Shown here: in pieces, positions 18,174 to 27,882 of the stretch | Position numbering within the stretch: position 1 is the stretch's first letter | Layout: every line of letters starts with the position of its first letter | Source of the DNA: Flagellimonas myxillae | Lineage (GTDB): Bacteria > Bacteroidota > Bacteroidia > Flavobacteriales > Flavobacteriaceae | Length of the DNA: 64,000 bases | Assembly (NCBI RefSeq): GCF_023502235.1 | Contig: NZ_JAMFLY010000003.1 | Coordinates: forward strand, 248,001-312,000 | Direction: 5' to 3' | Position numbers and translations under genes: made by a program | The notes under the pieces: generated by a model | What the model was told of the DNA's origin: nothing | Seen by the model: only the letters and a program-made list of their open reading frames with translations | The model's database searches: none

Positions 18174-19030
18174 TCCAAGGTATAGGAGTAGAGATTTCTA
18201 CCCTTGGTCTTGGATTGCTCGTCTACGATCAAGATGGTGTTGTTATCCTTAAAGCAAATGGATTCTTGTTGCGTTCTGTGCAACACGTCTATGGTTCTCA
18301 ATTTGCCCTTGGTGAAATCCTCGGAATCGAAATCAGAAAAGAGCCAGATTAATCCTGAACCCAACAAAGCCACTCTATTACCATCTGGCGAGATATCCGC
18401 TCCTGTAATTGAACAAAACTGACTGTCGGTACACGAGATAAACTCTCCGAGAAATTGAGCCGTATGTTTCCCTTCCATCGCAGGAACTTTGTAAATGTAG
18501 GCCTTGCCCAAATAGGGTCTTGCCCTGTCTTTGGTAATCAGATACAGGAAATTATTGTGATAGAAAAAGGCCTCGCAATCAAAACGGAGCCTGGATTTCT
18601 TAGGGGGAAATTTCTTTTGTTCGGGATAATGGAAACTGATTTTTTCTGCTTTGATCTTTCCGTCTGAAGCTGTATCTGGATTGGGAACTTTGTAAATTCT
18701 TAAATTCTCCCTTTCGTTGCTGTTGTTTCCGAAATCCCCAATGTACATATTGCCTTGAGGGTCCCGGGCAAGGTCTTCCCAATCGTGGTTTTTCGCATCA
18801 CCGACCTTAAGGCGTTTAACAAGTTTTGCCCGGGAATTAATTGCGTACAAAACGTCTTTGTTGCCATTGTCTTCAATGGCCCAAATGGTGGAGCCGTTAT
18901 TGGTGGCAATACCGGATACTTCATTGAGGTTTGAAGGGAGTTTTCCAAGAAAAGTGAGGTCACCATACCAGGGTTTTTGGGCACAGGAGTTCATAACACC
19001 CAAAAGTAGAAGGAGGGCGACCCTATTCAT
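18170..19030 (-). CDS. Beta-propeller lipoprotein (SdiA-regulated/NHL-like)
   Basis: A 286-residue lipoprotein. ATG 19030 gives the signal MNRVALLLLLGVMNSC (lipid Cys16); the longer reading upstream has no signal and starts at a non-ATG codon. The rest looks like a beta-propeller of the SdiA-regulated/NHL type: NEVSGIATNNGSTIWAIEDN, DWEDLARDPQGNMYIGDFGNN, ITGADISPDGNRVALLGSG and QESICFKDNNTILIVDE. Relatives often bind ligands or act as esterase/phytase-like proteins, but no catalytic residues can be assigned. Its ATG overlaps the stop of the gene before it (ATGAATAG), making it the last gene of the leftward operon. It ends against the 3-prime end of the phosphoesterase-barrel gene. Confidence 0.72.
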   Translation of the reverse strand: MNRVALLLLLGVMNSCAQKPWYGDLTFLGKLPSNLNEVSGIATNNGSTIWAIEDNGNKDVLYAINSRAKLVKRLKVGDAKNHDWEDLARDPQGNMYIGDFGNNSNERENLRIYKVPNPDTASDGKIKAEKISFHYPEQKKFPPKKSRLRFDCEAFFYHNNFLYLITKDRARPYLGKAYIYKVPAMEGKHTAQFLGEFISCTDSQFCSITGADISPDGNRVALLGSGLIWLFSDFDSEDFTKGKLRTIDVLHRTQQESICFKDNNTILIVDEQSKTKGRNLYSYTLD

Positions 19031-19928
19031 TGGATTCCTTAATGGGCAGATAAATCTCCGCCTTCCATTCCATTTCATCGCCTCCCATGTTTGGGTTGTT
19101 GTAAAAGACCTCCACAGGCTTGTTTTCTACAAGGATGTTATTTTTTTGGGCATAATCCAGCAAGGCATACCAAGCTCGGTCCGAAGTAATATAGTTCCCA
19201 TTATAAATTGCTTTCAAAGCCCGTTTTGGAAAAATACGTTTGTACATTATTTCCGTATCTATGGGCAATCTTTCGGAGCGAATTATGGGGTGCCCAAAAT
19301 TATATTCCAAGCTGTCTGTATCCATATCCCATTTGGTCACCTGGATCATTGGGGGGCCATTGAGCTGCACCTGGTTTTCCAACAACACCTGACTTATAAA
19401 GGACAGGTTTTTCATCATCCCGCCCGCTTTTTGGATCTGTGTGCATTTGATTGGGACATAGGCCAGGTACTTTTCCGGAATATCCTCTTCTCCCACTATG
19501 GTCACCTTAAACTTGCTCGCGTGATCCGCAATGTTCTCCATTAGATCAAGGACGGTTTTCCTAGAGCGTTTTTCAAAATCGGTGTCTGAGAACGGAATTT
19601 TAAGTTTATTGGCCAAACTATGATCTTCATCCCTGACCCCAACGACCACTTTGGTTATGGAATCTTCCATAGGACTAATTTCCCAAGTGTAGGAATGAAT
19701 GGAATCATTGAATTTTACTTTTTGGCTAAGGTTATAAATATCACCAATCTGTGTAACGGGAGTTACCCCGTCTAGGGTTTGGTCCCATAATTTTATGGTC
19801 TGGTTAATGGCCCCTGGAGATATTTTGGACTCAAAACGGATCGTATAGTCCGAGGGTTTAATAAATAGATACCAAGCAAGTGCGATTAAAATTGTCGCCG
19901 TAAGGATCCAAAGGAATTTCTTCATCAT
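19023..19928 (-). CDS. SRPBCC/GyrI-like effector-binding protein
   Basis: A 302-residue protein anchored by one N-terminal hydrophobic segment (KKFLWILTATILIALAWYLFI). Residues about 30-155 look like an SRPBCC/polyketide-cyclase-type pocket (FNDSIHSYTWEISPMEDSITKVVVGV), and about 160-302 like a GyrI/AraC effector-binding domain (KALKAIYNGNYITSDRAWYALLDYAQKN, VEVFYNNPNMGGDEMEWKAEIYLPI). Both folds bind small hydrophobic ligands. I take ATG 19928; the reading from 19937 begins with TTG. It starts 26 bases after the haloperoxidase-like gene and overlaps the propeller gene by 8 bases, so it is part of the operon. Confidence 0.75.
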   Translation of the reverse strand: MMKKFLWILTATILIALAWYLFIKPSDYTIRFESKISPGAINQTIKLWDQTLDGVTPVTQIGDIYNLSQKVKFNDSIHSYTWEISPMEDSITKVVVGVRDEDHSLANKLKIPFSDTDFEKRSRKTVLDLMENIADHASKFKVTIVGEEDIPEKYLAYVPIKCTQIQKAGGMMKNLSFISQVLLENQVQLNGPPMIQVTKWDMDTDSLEYNFGHPIIRSERLPIDTEIMYKRIFPKRALKAIYNGNYITSDRAWYALLDYAQKNNILVENKPVEVFYNNPNMGGDEMEWKAEIYLPIKESNE

Positions 19929-19954
19929 GCGATTCAATTAACTTGGAACCTGGA

Positions 19955-21280
19955 TTAGTTCATGTTTAGATTATCGACCACGAATTTACCGAGATCCCTT
20001 CCTTGTTTAACCCCAACATCAACAGCTGCGCGGTAGTGAATGCCACCATACATTCTACTGATCGCAGCTTCATCGGCTGCCTCCTTAAACGAATTGAACG
20101 TGCGAACGGGTAGCCCATAGGGGATTTCAGTGTCGTCATCAAAGGCAAAGTTATCCCCGAAAATATCGGTTAGAGCCACAGCTGCGGCCCCAGAAACAAC
20201 ACTATGCCCACTGGTATACTCTGGAAATGGGGGAGTTTGCAAAACAGGCTCCCAACTATCATCAATATGCTCGTTGATCAAAGTTTCCGGACGGATGAGG
20301 TTACTTCTGTACTTTTCGTCCCAGCAGCTTATAAAGGCATCGGCAATGGCGATGGAGGTTTTGGTATAGGCATAAACCGTTTTAGTGAAATCTGAGTCGG
20401 TCTTGCGACTGGCGATCTTGGTAATCCCAATCCAGTGTGCCCCTGGAGTAATTTTTTTGGTGGCGAACATCAAGTGCCCCCTAGTTACCGAAACATAGGG
20501 GTTGCAATCCCAAAATTGGGCAATGGCCACTTCCTCGGATTCATCCCCTTTCGCCGTAATTTCCTTGCTAATATCGTAGACTTCCTTAACCTCCTTGTAG
20601 AAATCTGAACCTTCTTCCATAGAGAATGGAGGAGGAGGTGTGGGCTTAAACTGCCCAGCAGAGTCGATGACAAAAGGCCTGATTTTATTCCAATGTGGCT
20701 CAATACCACTCATATATGCCGGAGGGGTAGGCTGCCAGCGGGAAGGGTCATCAGAGTTGACCGTAAACTTGGGCATAGTACGGGTTTGCTTGTAGTTATC
20801 CTTGTTCATCCAGGATTCCACATGGTCCGCCACTTGAATTCCGTATTCCTTTGAAGCTAGGAAGACCGCTTCATTTTTTTCGGACCACATGGTGTACAAG
20901 CTGTCTTGGTACGTTTTGATCTTATCTTCCGAAAAAATCAATCTCCTGCTCATGTCCATGTGCGCTATCAAGGCCGAAAGCTCATAGTTTATGGTGGCGT
21001 TGGGCGCAGGTTTCGGGATATCGGAAAACTCCCTAACCTGACCTGAAAGTGAGTGGTATTCCTCATTGCCCAGGGCCAAGATTTCATATGCCGCAACATT
21101 GGGGTAGGCAAAAATTCGGCTTGCCACAGGAGGCGAGAATATATCGTGGATCATTACCTCGGTTACCTTATCCACGGAATTGTGGTAATCCTCCGGTGAA
21201 ATGGTAATGGGTTCTTCCTTTTTGGCACAGGAAGAAATCAGCAACATTACCAACAACAGTAGTCCAAATCGCTCTTTCAT
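19955..21280 (-). CDS. Vanadium-haloperoxidase/PAP2-family lipoprotein
   Basis: A 441-residue lipoprotein (signal through LLISSC, lipid Cys18; next residues AKKEE). The complete PAP2/vanadium-haloperoxidase signature is present: K323-X6-R330-P331, T356-S357-G358-H359 and S408-R409-X5-H415. The family includes vanadate-dependent bromo/iodoperoxidases and related acid phosphatases, and sequence alone does not separate them. The lysines and acids just after the lipid cysteine resemble the Bacteroidota lipoprotein export signal, so surface display is likely. Its ATG overlaps the TGA of the preceding VCBS gene by 4 bases, pointing to translational coupling. Confidence 0.85.
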   Translation of the reverse strand: MKERFGLLLLVMLLISSCAKKEEPITISPEDYHNSVDKVTEVMIHDIFSPPVASRIFAYPNVAAYEILALGNEEYHSLSGQVREFSDIPKPAPNATINYELSALIAHMDMSRRLIFSEDKIKTYQDSLYTMWSEKNEAVFLASKEYGIQVADHVESWMNKDNYKQTRTMPKFTVNSDDPSRWQPTPPAYMSGIEPHWNKIRPFVIDSAGQFKPTPPPPFSMEEGSDFYKEVKEVYDISKEITAKGDESEEVAIAQFWDCNPYVSVTRGHLMFATKKITPGAHWIGITKIASRKTDSDFTKTVYAYTKTSIAIADAFISCWDEKYRSNLIRPETLINEHIDDSWEPVLQTPPFPEYTSGHSVVSGAAAVALTDIFGDNFAFDDDTEIPYGLPVRTFNSFKEAADEAAISRMYGGIHYRAAVDVGVKQGRDLGKFVVDNLNMN

Positions 21281-24200
21281 GGTTTCAATGTTAGTTTATT
21301 GAGTTTGTATACTTGGGCACGATCGTCGTTAAAGACCGCCAAAAGATACTTTCTATTGTTTACACTTAAGGTTTCTAAATGTCGAATGGATTTTTTGGTG
21401 AAATCCAATCCCAGTTCATTCCCCAAAATTACTTCCTCTTCGCTTCTTATCAAAGCCCCAGGGAAGGAATCCAATCTGCCGTGATAGGGCTTAACCCCAA
21501 AATAGTTTCCACCGGCCAATACCTCGGTTTTTCCGTCACCATCAAAGTCACCCTCAACAAAATCCATTATAGGGGCAACCTGAAGGTCCATGCCGAAGGG
21601 AACAAAAGTAAATATTCCATTATTGTTCTGTAAATAGCCCGATGACAGAGTGTTGACTTCCAAAACCTTAGCTTTGTCCAGTGTTTCCTTAGGAAATAAT
21701 CCTTCCATGGTAGTCCCTGCAAAGGATTCGTAGGTGGTAAATCGCTTTTTGAGGGATACCATTTGCGAAGTTAATCCGTCCAAAGTCTCCAAGGGATAGT
21801 ACTTCCCGTTTTTCTCTAGGGCCGTGATGGTTTCAGTTTGTCCATTGGAGTCAAAATCATCCAAATACAACTTCATCGGAAATTCTTGGGAGGCTTTAAA
21901 CTTGGTATTGGTACCCCAATTGCCTAGCAGGTAATCGGTATCGCCATCTGCATCAATATCAAAGGCGATAATGCTTTGCCAGAGTCCCTTGGCATCTAGT
22001 CCCTGAACTTCTTTAAATACTCCATTTTCATTTTTGAGGAACTTTGGGGACATCCATTCGCCTATGAGAATAAGGTCCATGGAACCGTCTTTGTCAAAAT
22101 CGTCCCAAATCGCGTCAGTGACCATCCCGCCAACGTTGTCTTGATCAAACCCGTCGTAGAGGGAAAAAATACCCTTTTCGTTTTCAAGGATAAATGATTG
22201 GGTCGGGTTACCAAACCCAGATGTTAGCGTATGTCCCCCAATAAATAGGTCTAGGTCACCATCGCCATCAAAATCATTGGCCTTGACCACCGAGGAATTT
22301 TGAAAGAATTCAGGAAGTGTTTGTTCGGTAAAGGTAGAATCGTTTTGGACATAATAAGAATCCAACAAAGCATCGGACTTTCCAAAAAAGTCTCCACCAC
22401 CGGAGGTAACGATCAAATCCATTTTTCCGTTCTGGTTAAAATCCGCAATTTGCGCCGATATGTTTTCCTTTAATGAATCGGTTGCAAAAGTGTTGATGTG
22501 TTTTCTGGAAAAAACAGAATCTTTTTGAACAAATAACTGGGCCGGGACGAACTTGGAACCGCCAAAGAAAATGTCCTTTTTTCCATCATTGTCCAAATCT
22601 CCATAGGCCATTGCTGGCCCCCTATCGGACACTTGGTAGGGAATTAGTTTTTCCCTATTAAAATCGGTGTAATTGTCTTCTTGATGTGTGAAATCCAGCC
22701 CCAAATTCCTGGGTTCCAAAACAAATAAAGGTTCTGGAGCTTGGTGAAGCGCTTTATAGTCAAAAGGTATGGTGTTCTTGGGCTCAATGGTCAGGATCTG
22801 GTTCAGTGCCGGTGTTTTTACGATTTGAAACGACTTGTCTGGCCAAATGATTTTTAGGGAATCCACCTGTTGTGCGGCACCATAACCAAAATGGATCACA
22901 GGCTCAGAAGAAGCCTGGAATCCGCGGGAAGGAAATAGTTCCTTGAACTGCAGTTTACCATCGTGATAGGAATATACCTTGGTTCCAATTCCATAGGTGT
23001 TCTTCCCACCGAATCGCAATTTCAGTTTTAAATAATTACCATCACCATCCAATGTGTTGAGGTATATTGAGGGAGATCCATTAATATTGTTGGTCACAAG
23101 ATCTAGGTCCCCATCCCCATCTAAATCGCCCATGGCCGTGGCTCCGGACATAAGGGTGTCCTTAGTAATCCACTGGGACGATCTATCCTTAAAGGTGATA
23201 TCGGGATTGCCTTCAAATATGTAATTGTGGACGTTTCCGGAGGGCATAAGTTCTAATGCCTCTTGATCAACCAGCTTGGTGTTGTCTATCTTTTGCTGGA
23301 TTTGTTCATTGGACACGAACTTGATAAAATCGAGGTCGTTTGGTCTTTTCGGAATCCCATTGGCAATAAAAAGATCTTGATGTCCGTCCAAATTGTAATC
23401 CCCAAATAGGGCGCTCCAACTCCAATCTGTAGCGGCAACACCGCTCATTAGGGCCGTTTCCGCATAATTCCCGTCCGGTTGGTTAACATAGAGCATGTTT
23501 CGGGTAAACTGATAGTGATATCCGTATTGCTTTATACGCAGTTTTTGCGTTTGGATGTTGTCATCACCTTCGGAGGATTTGAGAGCCACTTCGTCTTCGG
23601 GCAGCATGTCCAAAGAGATAAGGTCGGGCCTCCCATCCCCATTGATGTCGGCCACGTCGCTTCCCATAGAAAACCGACTTGTATGTCCAAAGTAAGTTTT
23701 TAGACTGTCGGTAAAGGTGCCATCCCCATTGTTGAGGTAATAGTAGTCATCCTCGTGAAAGTCGTTGCCTACATAGATGTCCGGATATCCATCCAAATTA
23801 AAATCTGAAATGGCCAACCCCAATCCATAGGCATTTATTCCACCGTATATGCCGGCTTCCTCACTGACATCCACAAATTTGCCATTGTCGTTTCTGAGCA
23901 GTTTATCGCCGGTTTGGTAGTTGCGTTCGTACCTCAGGTCGTATTTTCCATAAGAATTTTGGGTATGGACCGCGTGATTGAGCAAATAGAGGTCCAAATC
24001 ACCATCCAGATCATAGTCTAAAAAGGCCGCATTGGAGCTATAGGAGTCAAAGTCCAGGCCGTAGGTTTGTGCGCTTTCGGTAAAGGTGTTGTCCCCATTA
24101 TTTATAAATAGCTCATTATAGCCCCCAAAACCGTTGATACCAACAACCGCACAGACGTAAATATCCAAGAAACCATCTCCGTTTACATCACCCATGGCCG

Positions 24201-24534
24201 TTCCCGTATTCCAACTACTGTTGCCTTCAATTCCCGCACTTTGGGAAATGTCCTCGAAGCGCAGATCACCCTTATTGATATAGAGTTTGTTCTTCACTTG
24301 GTTACCCGAAAAGAAGATATCTGGAAGGTCATCGTTGTTGATATCCCCAATGGAAACCCCACCCCCATTATAAAAATAGAGGTAATCCAGAATGCTGAGG
24401 TTTTCCGATTCCGTAAGGGTGTTGGTAAAGGTGATTCCCAAATCTGATGGGTCGGGATTTTTGAACAAATCCCCTTGCTTACCGCAGCCCACCAAAAGTA
24501 GGAGCCCAAAAATAATAGTGATAAGCCTATTCAT
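21277..24534 (-). CDS. VCBS/FG-GAP repeat lipoprotein with ASPIC/UnbV domain (third paralogue)
   Basis: About 1085 residues. ATG 24534 gives the lipoprotein signal MNRLITIIFGLLLLVGC (lipid Cys17). Many FG-GAP/VCBS blades follow, each with a calcium-loop motif such as DINNDDLPDIFF, DYDLDGDLDLYL and DFDGDGDLDLFI, predicting large beta-propellers. An ASPIC/UnbV segment (NTYGIGTKV ... SRGFQASSEPVIHFGYG ... IIWP) lies in the middle, followed by a second propeller-like half. Such CRTAC1-like proteins are presumed adhesive or ligand-binding; none has a settled role in this context. It overlaps the preceding paralogue by 8 bases and the haloperoxidase gene by 4. Confidence 0.85.
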   Translation of the reverse strand: MNRLITIIFGLLLLVGCGKQGDLFKNPDPSDLGITFTNTLTESENLSILDYLYFYNGGGVSIGDINNDDLPDIFFSGNQVKNKLYINKGDLRFEDISQSAGIEGNSSWNTGTAMGDVNGDGFLDIYVCAVVGINGFGGYNELFINNGDNTFTESAQTYGLDFDSYSSNAAFLDYDLDGDLDLYLLNHAVHTQNSYGKYDLRYERNYQTGDKLLRNDNGKFVDVSEEAGIYGGINAYGLGLAISDFNLDGYPDIYVGNDFHEDDYYYLNNGDGTFTDSLKTYFGHTSRFSMGSDVADINGDGRPDLISLDMLPEDEVALKSSEGDDNIQTQKLRIKQYGYHYQFTRNMLYVNQPDGNYAETALMSGVAATDWSWSALFGDYNLDGHQDLFIANGIPKRPNDLDFIKFVSNEQIQQKIDNTKLVDQEALELMPSGNVHNYIFEGNPDITFKDRSSQWITKDTLMSGATAMGDLDGDGDLDLVTNNINGSPSIYLNTLDGDGNYLKLKLRFGGKNTYGIGTKVYSYHDGKLQFKELFPSRGFQASSEPVIHFGYGAAQQVDSLKIIWPDKSFQIVKTPALNQILTIEPKNTIPFDYKALHQAPEPLFVLEPRNLGLDFTHQEDNYTDFNREKLIPYQVSDRGPAMAYGDLDNDGKKDIFFGGSKFVPAQLFVQKDSVFSRKHINTFATDSLKENISAQIADFNQNGKMDLIVTSGGGDFFGKSDALLDSYYVQNDSTFTEQTLPEFFQNSSVVKANDFDGDGDLDLFIGGHTLTSGFGNPTQSFILENEKGIFSLYDGFDQDNVGGMVTDAIWDDFDKDGSMDLILIGEWMSPKFLKNENGVFKEVQGLDAKGLWQSIIAFDIDADGDTDYLLGNWGTNTKFKASQEFPMKLYLDDFDSNGQTETITALEKNGKYYPLETLDGLTSQMVSLKKRFTTYESFAGTTMEGLFPKETLDKAKVLEVNTLSSGYLQNNNGIFTFVPFGMDLQVAPIMDFVEGDFDGDGKTEVLAGGNYFGVKPYHGRLDSFPGALIRSEEEVILGNELGLDFTKKSIRHLETLSVNNRKYLLAVFNDDRAQVYKLNKLTLKP

Positions 24535-27500
24535 TGATGGCAAATAACTTTGGTTTTTCATTATTGATGGCGGCAACCAAGTAGCGTTTGCCCTGACTGT
24601 CCTTGATTGGTTTCAGGTGTTTGACCTCTTCTTTGATCTTGAAACCACTTTGGTCGTAGTTAAGCCATTCGTATCCTAGTTTTCCGTCCCCCAACAAGAG
24701 GTTTCCGTAGCTGGCATCCAGCCTTGAGAATTGGGGTTTGAACTCAAAATTGTTCCCCGCCATGATAAGGTCCAGATTACCGTCGTTGTTGACATCCGTG
24801 CACGTAATATCGCAGATGCACGAAAGCTGTGCCCTGGCTGGGAGTTGTTTGATCGTAAACTTACCATCGCCTTCATTGATGGCAATTACCGAGGCGGAAG
24901 TGGTTGCTTGCTTCACAATGGATTTATCCAGAATTTCCTTTGCAAAAAGCTCGTCTATGGTCTTTTGGGCATAGTCGGATGCTTTCAAGTTCTGTTTTTT
25001 AAGGGAAACCAATTGATCCGTGAGTTCCCTTTTTTGATGAATGGGGTAATCCCCACCGTTGTAGTTTTGGGTCACAATTTGTTCGATGGTTCCATTGTTG
25101 TCGAAATCGTTGATCCACATTTTCATGGGTTGCTCTTCGGAAAGGGGTCGGTAGTGGATATTTAGGCCTTGGTTCCCCAAAATCAGGTCCAAATCCCCGT
25201 CGTTGTCCAAATCGGCAGCTTCAACGGTGTTCCACCATCCGTAAAGGCTATCTAGGGAAGATGACATTTTTGTGATGCGTCTTCCTGTATTTTTATAGAT
25301 TTTAGGGGTATCCCATTCCGTAGTGACGACCAAGTCCATTTTTCCATCCCCATCCACATCGGCCCATTTCGAATCCGTGATCATTCCTGCATCTTTGAGA
25401 TCATAGGCAAAGCGTTCGGTAGCATCTGCGAAAACGCCCTCACCTTGGTTTTCGAGTAACAAGTGGTCTGGAGTCAATCCATAGACACCAACAACACTTC
25501 TAGATCCAATGAAGAGATCTACATCTCCGTCCCCGTCAAAATCTTGGGGAGCAATAGTGGCTATGTTTTTAAAGGTGGTTGGAAGCTCTTGGTCCGATTT
25601 GGAGTAATTTCCATTCCCATCGTTCAGATATAATCTTGGCCTGAAGTTATTCTGGGCGTTTACTTTGTTGCCACCAGAACCAACGATTAAATCCAGGTCC
25701 GAATCCCCATCAGCATCAAAGAAGGAGGCCACAACATCCTCATAGCGTTTATCGGTTTCAAAGGCAGGGATTTTTTTGGGAGCAAGTTTACCATTTCCTA
25801 AATGAAGGTAAAGCGTACCAGATTGACCATGGGCTCCACCAATATAGAAATCCTCGTTCCCATCCCCATTTACATCGCCAACTGCCAAGGAAGGGCCTTC
25901 TTGGGACAACTTTTTGTAGATCAATCCCTCGTAGTCAAAATCGTTGTAATGGTCTTCTTTATGCGAAACTAGATTATTGACGTTCAACTCACTTAAGAAC
26001 GTTGGACTGTTTTCCATTTTCGGTATGCTGTAGGTGCTGTTTGCCTGTCCATGATCCAGGGTGACTACCTGGTTGGGTACCACATCCTTCAACAACTGTG
26101 TTTGGTCATCGGGCCAAACCACCCGTATGGAATCCAGTTTTTCAGTTTTTCCCAGACCCAAGGTCATTCCATAATCCATGGAGGATTGAAAGCCACGGGA
26201 GGGAATCATTTCTTGGTTGACCACATTTCCATCAAAATAGAATTTGACCAGTGCTCCAATTCCAAAAGGATTGGCAGCAGGTCCTTTAAATTTTAGCTGG
26301 ACGTAATTGTGGTCCAATAAGGTCTCGGTATTGTTGCGGTAAATAAAAGCCTCTGTATTTACATTGTTGATCACCATGTCCAAATCCCCATCGTTGTCCA
26401 AATCCCCATAGGCAGCTCCGTTAGATCTTGTGGGCAACTCGAATCCCCATTCTTTGTTGGCATTTTTAAATGTGATGTCCCCATTGTTCTTATAGGCATA
26501 GTTGGGCTGAGGTTTTATGGGCATTTTATTGATGATGGAATCTATGGATTCCTTCCGGCCCGTGAGCGCCATCTTTTGGATGATTTCATTGGCGAAAAAG
26601 TCCACGAAATCCAGATCGGTTAGATCATGGTTGATTCCATTGGTCACGAAGATGTCCTTAAGCCCGTCATTGTCCATATCGAACATTAGCCCTGCCCAAC
26701 TCCAATCTGTGGCATCTACCCCACTGTAGTAGGCTACTTCGGAAAAAGTCCCGTCGCCATTGTTCAATTGTAGCGTGTTCTGAATGTACTGCTGAAAAAA
26801 GTCTTTGCTCTGTTTCAGTTCGAACACGTTATAGCCCTCAAATTCCATTACGGATTTAACGCGTTCCTCTGGCTCTGGGAGCATGTCCGTAATAAAAATG
26901 TCGTTGTGGCCATCGTTGTTGATATCGGCAATATCGATTCCCATGGCCGAAAGACTCAAATGGGAGGTCCAATTTTTTATTTCCTCCTTGAATGTCCCGT
27001 CCTTTTGGTTGATGTAGAGGTAGTCCCGCTCGTAAAAATCGTTGGAGACATAGATGTCGGGATACAAGTCGTTGTTGAAATCGGTAACCAGTACCCCTAG
27101 GCCAAATCCAATCAGGCTGCCATAAATCCCGGCCGATTCACTTACATCTACATAGGTGCCGTTGTCGTTTCTGAGCAGCATATCGCCCACACCTCTAAAA
27201 ATGTGAGGCACTCCTTCCCAATCCTGGGCACGCACTTCTCTTTGCTCTGCATACCCCAAGCTACTTACGGGGATGTTACTATTGTTTAAGATATAGGCAT
27301 CTAGATCTCCATCTTTATCATAATCAAAGAAGGAAGCATGGGTGGTAAATCCGGTTTTGGCCAGATTGTATTCGTGGGCCTTTTCCGAAAAGGTAAGGTC
27401 GCCATTGTTTATGTATAGATCATTGTCGTGATTGTTACCTTCCAAATTACCAGCGTTGCTAACATAGATATCCAACAGCCCATCCTGATTTATATCCACC

Positions 27501-27880
27501 ATAACCACACCGGTGGACCATGGCTTATTTCCCATAATGCCCGCGCTTTCGGAAATATCCTCAAACTTTAGATTGCCTTTGTTCAGATATAGTCGATTGG
27601 GGACCATGTTCCCGGTTAGGTATATATCCGACAGGCCATCATTGTTTATATCACCGATGGCCACCCCTCCACCATTGTAAAAATTTCGGTACTTGAAAAT
27701 GTTGAAATTTTTCTGGTTTTCGACCTTGTTCACAAAACTAACCCCAGTCTCACTGGACGGAAGCAAGCTAAACAGTGTTTCCTTTTCCTGGGAAGTAGTA
27801 TTCTCCTCTTTGGAGTTGCATGCCACCAACAACATCACTGTACAAGCTATTTTTAAAACATGTGCTTTCATCTTCATCAT
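24527..27880 (-). CDS. VCBS/FG-GAP repeat lipoprotein with ASPIC/UnbV domain (second paralogue)
   Basis: A 1117-residue lipoprotein (signal ending MLLVAC, then NSKEENTT). Calcium-loop repeats such as DINNDGLSDIYL, DYDKDGDLDAYI, DLDNDGDLDMVI and DFDGDGDVDLFI recur along the chain. A central ASPIC/UnbV segment reads NPFGIGALVKFY ... PSRGFQSSMDYGMTLGLG ... VVWP. The acidic SKEE after the lipid cysteine is like a surface-export signal. The layout matches the genes on both sides, so the three arose by tandem duplication and later diverged. It lies 2 bases after the first paralogue and overlaps the third by 8. No T9SS C-terminal sorting domain is visible, which fits a lipid-anchored route. Confidence 0.85.
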   Translation of the reverse strand: MMKMKAHVLKIACTVMLLVACNSKEENTTSQEKETLFSLLPSSETGVSFVNKVENQKNFNIFKYRNFYNGGGVAIGDINNDGLSDIYLTGNMVPNRLYLNKGNLKFEDISESAGIMGNKPWSTGVVMVDINQDGLLDIYVSNAGNLEGNNHDNDLYINNGDLTFSEKAHEYNLAKTGFTTHASFFDYDKDGDLDAYILNNSNIPVSSLGYAEQREVRAQDWEGVPHIFRGVGDMLLRNDNGTYVDVSESAGIYGSLIGFGLGVLVTDFNNDLYPDIYVSNDFYERDYLYINQKDGTFKEEIKNWTSHLSLSAMGIDIADINNDGHNDIFITDMLPEPEERVKSVMEFEGYNVFELKQSKDFFQQYIQNTLQLNNGDGTFSEVAYYSGVDATDWSWAGLMFDMDNDGLKDIFVTNGINHDLTDLDFVDFFANEIIQKMALTGRKESIDSIINKMPIKPQPNYAYKNNGDITFKNANKEWGFELPTRSNGAAYGDLDNDGDLDMVINNVNTEAFIYRNNTETLLDHNYVQLKFKGPAANPFGIGALVKFYFDGNVVNQEMIPSRGFQSSMDYGMTLGLGKTEKLDSIRVVWPDDQTQLLKDVVPNQVVTLDHGQANSTYSIPKMENSPTFLSELNVNNLVSHKEDHYNDFDYEGLIYKKLSQEGPSLAVGDVNGDGNEDFYIGGAHGQSGTLYLHLGNGKLAPKKIPAFETDKRYEDVVASFFDADGDSDLDLIVGSGGNKVNAQNNFRPRLYLNDGNGNYSKSDQELPTTFKNIATIAPQDFDGDGDVDLFIGSRSVVGVYGLTPDHLLLENQGEGVFADATERFAYDLKDAGMITDSKWADVDGDGKMDLVVTTEWDTPKIYKNTGRRITKMSSSLDSLYGWWNTVEAADLDNDGDLDLILGNQGLNIHYRPLSEEQPMKMWINDFDNNGTIEQIVTQNYNGGDYPIHQKRELTDQLVSLKKQNLKASDYAQKTIDELFAKEILDKSIVKQATTSASVIAINEGDGKFTIKQLPARAQLSCICDITCTDVNNDGNLDLIMAGNNFEFKPQFSRLDASYGNLLLGDGKLGYEWLNYDQSGFKIKEEVKHLKPIKDSQGKRYLVAAINNEKPKLFAINE

Positions 27881-27882
27881 TA

